Source of the DNA: Streptomyces sannanensis
GTDB taxonomy: Bacteria > Actinomycetota > Actinomycetes > Streptomycetales > Streptomycetaceae
Reading direction: 5' to 3'
DNA length: 64,000 nt
Assembly: GCF_039536205.1 (NCBI RefSeq)
Contig: NZ_BAAAYL010000001.1
Coordinates: 3,534,001 to 3,598,000 of the forward strand
In this document: positions 59,428 through 64,000 of the stretch, piece after piece
How positions within the stretch are numbered: the first letter of the stretch is position 1
Layout of the letters: each line of letters starts with the position of its first letter
The notes under the pieces: model-generated
The model's input: the letters and a program-made list of their open reading frames with translations, nothing else
The model's database searches: none
Told to the model about the DNA's origin: nothing
Made by a program: the position numbers and the translations under genes

Positions 59428-59820
59428 CGTGTGATCACCTCCTGCGCCGACGCCTGTCCAGGCATCCGGTGCAGGCTGCCGGACCGCCGGCGCGGTCAGG
59501 TGGAGCAGTTGTCGGGGCTGTGCGCCGCGCGATGGGATCGGGCTCCCCTGTTCTGCGCCGGAACGGGGCCGGAAACGACCTCCCGGCGGGGTGGGCCGTG
59601 CGCGCGGGGGAACGGTCCGCGACCGCTCTCGCGCCCCGGGAGAGGAATGCCGGGTCACGGACGGCCTCCTCACCACCGATACTGCCCCCCATGGCAGGTG
59701 ACGTCCACCATGCGTTGTCGGGGCACAGCGAAGGTGACCTCCCGGCGGACAGCGGCCGGGCGGTCTCGCGGCCGTGCGTCCTGCGACGGCATGCTGAAGC
59801 TGCATGGGGGAAGGAGGGCC
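59428..59820. other. 393-bp divergent intergenic region
   Basis: Between the DoxX gene (minus) and the SulP gene (plus). I see no gene with plausible codon use, no tRNA and no copy of elements A-D. It presumably carries both promoters; no clear consensus hexamers were identified. Confidence 0.5.
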
Positions 59821-61554
59821 ATGTCGCAGGAGACCGGTGCCCCCGGCCGAGGGTGGCGTCGCGCCCTGCCCGCTGTGCCGGGGCTCACCGTGCTCAGGGG
59901 GTACCGGCGCAGCTGGCTGCGCGGCGACCTCCTTGCCGGAGCCACGGTCGCGGCCTATCTCGTGCCGCAGGTCATGGCGTACGCGAGTGTCGCGGGCCTG
60001 CCGCCGGTCGCGGGTCTCTGGGCCATCCTGCCGGCGCTCCTCCTGTACGCCTTTCTGGGCTCGTCACGGCTGCTGTCGGTCGGGCCCGAGTCGACGACCG
60101 CGCTGATGACCGCCACGGTGGTCGGACCGCTCGCCGCAGGGGACCCCGGGCGCTACGCCGTCCTGGCCGCCGCGCTCGCCGTCGCGGTCGGGCTGCTGTG
60201 CCTGGTGGCGTGGGTGGCGAGGTTCGGCTTCGTCGCCGATCTGCTCTCGCGGCCCGTTCTGATCGGCTATCTGGCCGGGGTCGCCCTCATCATGATCGTG
60301 GACCAGCTGACCAAGCTCACCGGCGTCCCGACGAGCGGCGAAGGCTTCTTCCCGAAGCTGCTGTCCTTCGTGGAGAACCTGCCCCGGCTTCATCCGGCCA
60401 CGGTGATCCTCAGCGCCGTGACGCTGCTCTTCCTCTTCCTGGTGGCGCGCTTCTTCCGTTACGTTCCCGGCCCCCTGCTGGCCGTCGCACTCGGCACGGC
60501 GGCGGTGGCGGCGTTCGACCTCCAGGCCCGCGGCATTGCAGTGATCGGGGAGATCCCGGCCGGGCTGCCCCGCCCCGAGTTCCCGGATGCGACCCTGCTG
60601 CCCCAGCTGCTGCTGCCCGCCGTCGGTGTCCTTCTCGTCGGCTACAGCGATGTGATCCTCACCGCGCGTGCCTTCGCGGGCGGCAACGGCGGGGCACGGC
60701 TGGACGCCGATCAGGAGCTGCTGGCTCTGGGCGCCGCGAACCTCGGCGCGGGCACACTGCACGGATTCCCGGTGAGCAGCAGCGCCAGCCGTACCGCACT
60801 CGCCCACTCGGCGGGCGGACACACCCAGGCGTACGCCCTCACCGCCGGCGCCGCCGTACTGGCCGTGCTCCTGTTTCTCAGTCCCCTGCTCAGCAGCACT
60901 CCCACGGCCGTGCTGGGTGCTCTGGTCGTCTACGCGGCGACCAGGATGATCGACATGTCGGGCTTCCGGCGGCTGGCGTCCTTCCGGCGCAGGGAACTGC
61001 TGCTGTCGCTCGGATGCCTGGCCGGCGTCCTGGTCCTGGACATCCTGTACGGGGTGCTGGTGGCCGTGGCGTTGTCGGTGGCCGAACTGCTGAGCAGGGT
61101 GGCGCGACCGCACGACGCCGTGCAGGGGCTGGTGCCCGGGCTGGCCGGCATGCACGACATCGACGACTACCCGAGCGCCCGCACCATTCCCGGACTGCTC
61201 GTCTACCGCTACGACTCTCCGCTGTTCTTCGCCAACGCGGAGGACTTCCGACGCCGCGCCCTGGCCGCCGTGGCCGAGCAGACGAGACCCGTGAAATGGT
61301 TCGTCCTCAACACCGAGGCGAACGTGGAAGTGGACATCACCGCGCTGGACTCCCTGGAGGCGTTGCGGGAGGAGCTGACCGGGCGCGGCATCGTGTTCGC
61401 CCTGGCACGCGTCAAACAGGATCTGCGTGACGACCTGGACACGTACGGGCTCACCGAGTCCGTCGGCGAGGACCGGATCTTCCCCACGCTGCCCACCGCG
61501 GTGGCCGCGTACCGGGCCTGGGAAGTCAGTGGGGGAGCCGGCGAAGACACATAG
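59821..61554 (+). CDS. SulP-family inorganic anion transporter with STAS domain
   Basis: 577 residues. About 12-14 membrane helices (about 25-430), with the SulP signature GATVAAYLVPQVMAYASVAGLPPVAGLWAILPALLLYAFLGSSRLLSVGPESTTALM. A C-terminal STAS domain follows (about 450-565: GLLVYRYDSPLFFANAEDFRRRALAAV ... VKWFVLNTEANVEVDITALDSLEALREELTGRGI). It imports sulfate, bicarbonate or a related anion; the particular anion is not decidable. ATG at 59821 follows GGAAGGAGGG. Confidence 0.93.
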   Translation: MSQETGAPGRGWRRALPAVPGLTVLRGYRRSWLRGDLLAGATVAAYLVPQVMAYASVAGLPPVAGLWAILPALLLYAFLGSSRLLSVGPESTTALMTATVVGPLAAGDPGRYAVLAAALAVAVGLLCLVAWVARFGFVADLLSRPVLIGYLAGVALIMIVDQLTKLTGVPTSGEGFFPKLLSFVENLPRLHPATVILSAVTLLFLFLVARFFRYVPGPLLAVALGTAAVAAFDLQARGIAVIGEIPAGLPRPEFPDATLLPQLLLPAVGVLLVGYSDVILTARAFAGGNGGARLDADQELLALGAANLGAGTLHGFPVSSSASRTALAHSAGGHTQAYALTAGAAVLAVLLFLSPLLSSTPTAVLGALVVYAATRMIDMSGFRRLASFRRRELLLSLGCLAGVLVLDILYGVLVAVALSVAELLSRVARPHDAVQGLVPGLAGMHDIDDYPSARTIPGLLVYRYDSPLFFANAEDFRRRALAAVAEQTRPVKWFVLNTEANVEVDITALDSLEALREELTGRGIVFALARVKQDLRDDLDTYGLTESVGEDRIFPTLPTAVAAYRAWEVSGGAGEDT

Positions 61555-61624
61555 GGGGTGCCCGCCCGCCGTGGTCGCGTCGCCGGTGGAGCCGACTCCC
61601 GCGCACACTGGGAGCATGCGCGGG

Positions 61625-64000
61625 ATGACCGTCGGCGCGACGGCGGAGCGCGAGGACCTGCTGGCCGCGGCCGTTGTCAAAGCCGTCAAGGGAGCCGGCG
61701 CGTACGCCGGGAGCGTCTTCCTCCGCTCCCGCGACCGCCGGTCGCTCGTACTCGCCGCGACCTGCGGCGTGCCGCCCTCCCTGCTGGGCGGCTGGCGCCT
61801 CATTCCGGTGAGCAGCGCCATCCCGGTCGCCACGGCCTACAGCTCCGGGCGCACGATCCACCTGGCCGACGCCGACGAGACGATGCGCCGGTTCCCCCAG
61901 CTCTCGGTGGCCCTGCCGTACGCCTTCGGTTCCTGCTCGGTGCCGGTGGGGGTAGAGGGGGAGACCTTCGGGGCGCTGACGGTCGTCTGGGCGGCCTCAC
62001 CCGGCAGCGAGGGGCTGTCCAAGGCCCAGCGCCGCCATGTGCGCACCACCGCACACCGGCTCGGCGACTCCCTCGACGCGCTCCGCGCGCGTACCGGCGA
62101 TCCCGTCGAGTGCGACCCGCGGACGGTCACCGTCGAGACCCCGGCCCCTTCGGCAACCGCCGTGCGGGTCGGTCTGTTCGACTGGGACCTCGTCACCGGC
62201 ACCCTCACCACGGACGACGAGCTTTGCGCGATCTTCGGTCTCGATCTGCGCGCTTTCGACGGACGAGCCGAAACACTCGCTTCCTGCCTGCACCCCGGCG
62301 ACCGCGCGGCCTTCCGGGCCGCGGCCCACGCGGCGGCCGCCGGGGGCCGGATCATCGCGCGAAGCCTGCGCATGCGGGATCACAGGGGCGGTGACGAGAA
62401 CTACCGCACCGTGGAGCTGTGGGGCCGCATGGCGGAGTCCGGCGCCGCGCCGGACCGCGCCCACCTGATCGGCGCGATCGTCGACGCGCGGGCCGGCAGC
62501 GCTGCTGTCGCAGCGGTCGAGCGGCTGCGGGACGGGTTCTTCTCCCTCGCCCCCGACGGGCGCATCACCTATGCCAACTTCAGCCTTCAGCAGCTGTTGG
62601 GCGTGAGCGGCGACGAGCTGCTGGGCCGGTGCCTCTGGGACGTTCTGCCCTGGCTGTCCGACCCGGGTTTCGAGCACCGGCACCGGTTCGCGATGACCTC
62701 GCAGACGCCGACCTCCTTCCTGGCGTGCCGTCCGCCCGACCAGTGGCTCGCCTTCTCCCTCCATCCGGAGGCGGACGGAGTGACCGGCCGTGTGGTCCCC
62801 GTGGGAGATCCCCCGGCGGCCACGGCGGCACCTGTCGCATCTGCCGCAATCGCGGCGGCGGAACCCGCCGCCGCACCGGCGCGCCTGGGTGTCGTGTACC
62901 ACGTCCTGCAGCTGGGCAGCGCCCTGACCGAGGCGGTCACCGCCCGTGAAGTCTGCGCTGTCGTCGCGGACCAGCTGCTGCCGGCCTTCGGCGGCCAACA
63001 GCTGGCGATCTACGTGCTCCGCGAGGGAACGATGCGCCTGCTCTTCCACACCGGCCACCACGAGGACTTCCTCGACTGGCTGGACGGCGAGCCGCTGCAC
63101 GCCCGTCTGCCCGGTACGGAGAGCCTGACCTCCGGAGCCCCGCTCTTCATCGAGTCGCGGCAGGACCTCTCCCGGGGGTATCCGGGCGCTCCCGCCGGCA
63201 AGGTGAGCTCCTGGGCGTATCTGCCGCTGATCGCCTCCAGCCGCCCCGTCGGCATCTGCGTTCTCGGCTTCGACGAGGTCCGTTCGTTCTCGGCGAAGGA
63301 CCGCGGCGTCCTCACGGCGCTCGCCGGACTGATCGCCCAGGCCCTGGAACGGGCCCGCCTCTACGACTCGGAGTTCGCCCTCGCCCGCGGTCTGCAGCAG
63401 GCGATGCTGCCGCAGCGGCTGCCGCTCGTCCCCGGCGTCCGCACCGCCGCGCGCTACCTGCCCGGCAGCAGCGGGATGGACATCGGCGGCGACTGGTACG
63501 ACGTCATCCCCACCGGCACCGGGGTGTCCCTCGTCATCGGGGACGTCGAGGGGCACAGCATCGCCGCGGCGGCCACCATGGCCCAGTTGCGCAGCGCCGT
63601 ACGGGCCTTCGCGGCAGTGGGCCACTCGCCCGGCGAGGTGGTGGCGGGCGTCAACCGGACCCTCGTCGACCTCGACCCCGGACTGCTGGCCAGCTGCTGC
63701 TACATCCGCCTCGAGCCCCGCGCCCACCGCGCGTACGCCGTCAGCGCCGGCCACGTCCCGCCACTGCTCCGCCGTCGCGGCGGGACGGCGGAGGCCCTTG
63801 CACTGGACGTCGGTCCCCTCCTCGGCGTGGACCGCGCGAGCTCCTACCCGGGAACCTGGACGGACATCCCGCCGGGCTCCGTACTCGCTCTCTACACCGA
63901 CGGCCTGGTCGAGGAACGCGGCACCGGCATCGACGTGGGCATCGACCGCCTGCGGGCATCTCTCGCCCACGCCCGCGCGGACTCGCTGGACGAACTCGCC
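61625..64000 (+). CDS. GAF/PAS-regulated SpoIIE-type PP2C phosphatase (3' end outside the window)
   Basis: An open frame of about 792 codons runs off the right edge. Order: GAF-like domain (about 10-155, AGSVFLRSRDRRSLVLAATCGV), PAS (about 180-300, VGLFDWDLVTGTLTTDDELCAIFGLD), second PAS (about 305-400, RDGFFSLAPDGRITYANFSLQQLLG), Ala-rich linker, GAF (about 420-570), then the SpoIIE phosphatase domain (RGLQQAMLPQRLPLVPGVRTAARYLPGSSG, DIGGDWYDVIPTGTG, IGDVEGHSIAAA, YTDGLVEERG). Metal-binding Asp residues are present. It likely dephosphorylates an anti-anti-sigma protein. ATG at 61625 has GGGAG 10 bases upstream; ATG at 61616 is too close to that site. Confidence 0.9.
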   Translation, partial: MTVGATAEREDLLAAAVVKAVKGAGAYAGSVFLRSRDRRSLVLAATCGVPPSLLGGWRLIPVSSAIPVATAYSSGRTIHLADADETMRRFPQLSVALPYAFGSCSVPVGVEGETFGALTVVWAASPGSEGLSKAQRRHVRTTAHRLGDSLDALRARTGDPVECDPRTVTVETPAPSATAVRVGLFDWDLVTGTLTTDDELCAIFGLDLRAFDGRAETLASCLHPGDRAAFRAAAHAAAAGGRIIARSLRMRDHRGGDENYRTVELWGRMAESGAAPDRAHLIGAIVDARAGSAAVAAVERLRDGFFSLAPDGRITYANFSLQQLLGVSGDELLGRCLWDVLPWLSDPGFEHRHRFAMTSQTPTSFLACRPPDQWLAFSLHPEADGVTGRVVPVGDPPAATAAPVASAAIAAAEPAAAPARLGVVYHVLQLGSALTEAVTAREVCAVVADQLLPAFGGQQLAIYVLREGTMRLLFHTGHHEDFLDWLDGEPLHARLPGTESLTSGAPLFIESRQDLSRGYPGAPAGKVSSWAYLPLIASSRPVGICVLGFDEVRSFSAKDRGVLTALAGLIAQALERARLYDSEFALARGLQQAMLPQRLPLVPGVRTAARYLPGSSGMDIGGDWYDVIPTGTGVSLVIGDVEGHSIAAAATMAQLRSAVRAFAAVGHSPGEVVAGVNRTLVDLDPGLLASCCYIRLEPRAHRAYAVSAGHVPPLLRRRGGTAEALALDVGPLLGVDRASSYPGTWTDIPPGSVLALYTDGLVEERGTGIDVGIDRLRASLAHARADSLDELA

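Noticed and set aside
61997..63970. Minus-strand frame of 657 codons near the right edge
   Set aside because: Antisense of the GAF/PAS/SpoIIE phosphatase, whose domains are clearly readable on the plus strand through to the window end.
1..64000. tRNA, rRNA, prophage or integrative element genes
   Set aside because: I looked through intergenic spaces for cloverleaf ends (CCA-type acceptors, GTTCGA loops), integrases and phage structural genes and found none.

Overview
The window looks like a chromosomal stretch of a Streptomyces (high-GC actinomycete). The evidence is strong G/C bias at third codon positions, GTG and TTG starts next to GGAG-type ribosome sites, mycothiol-type enzymes, a bacterial proteasome activator, PASTA kinases, SpoIIE-type phosphatases and a bkdABC cluster. 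From memory, the gene order around bkd, aspS, metG and the PhoX-type phosphatase resembles the conserved core of S. coelicolor; no alignment was run. No rRNA, tRNA, CRISPR array, prophage or intact transposase was seen.

Layout. 1-7.9 kb: 3' part of a quinone oxidoreductase, proteasome activator, a proline-rich secreted/anchored protein, two divergent membrane Ser/Thr kinases, an APH-fold phosphotransferase, a PNPOx-like protein and an orphan NarL-type response regulator. 8.2-11.8 kb: bkdA-bkdB-bkdC (branched-chain 2-oxo acid dehydrogenase E1 alpha, E1 beta, E2). The E3 subunit lpdA is at 50.9-52.3 kb. 12-24.6 kb: a GntR regulator coupled to an MFS transporter, a maleylpyruvate-isomerase-like protein, a nitrilase, LURP-one-like, thioredoxin/NHL, M18 aminopeptidase, acyl-CoA dehydrogenase, SseB-like, GcvH and pirin. 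24.6-34 kb: a collagen-like secreted protein with an apparent frameshift, an AI-2E transporter, a multidomain PP2C phosphatase, aspS, an orphan antitoxin, vapBC and metG. 34-46 kb: a vWA protein, a Tat-exported PhoX-type phosphatase behind a PHO-box-like repeat, an APC permease, a FUSC protein and small genes. 46-64 kb: a DUF1254 protein, a Gly-rich peptide followed by an ABC exporter and a cytosolic Ser/Thr kinase, lpdA, a KimA-like permease, a flavin oxidase/DoxX pair, a CDF transporter, a SulP transporter, and a second GAF/PAS/SpoIIE phosphatase that runs off the right edge.

The most distinctive layer is repetitive DNA. Several intergenic elements of about 50-275 bp have terminal inverted repeats and share 12-13 bp GC-rich tandem units. 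They usually lie directly beside stop codons and look like miniature transposable elements. A second short repeat (a GGGGGGACCCCCAT-like core) has expanded inside two reading frames, most clearly as about 57 codons in the DUF1254 gene. Gene decay is also visible: fragments of an M1 peptidase, a GNAT acetyltransferase, an oxidoreductase and an exported protein.

The best candidate for an undescribed system is the Gly/Arg/Tyr repeat peptide (47836-48084) followed by an ABC exporter and a translationally coupled small Hanks-type kinase. Its function cannot be assigned from sequence alone.
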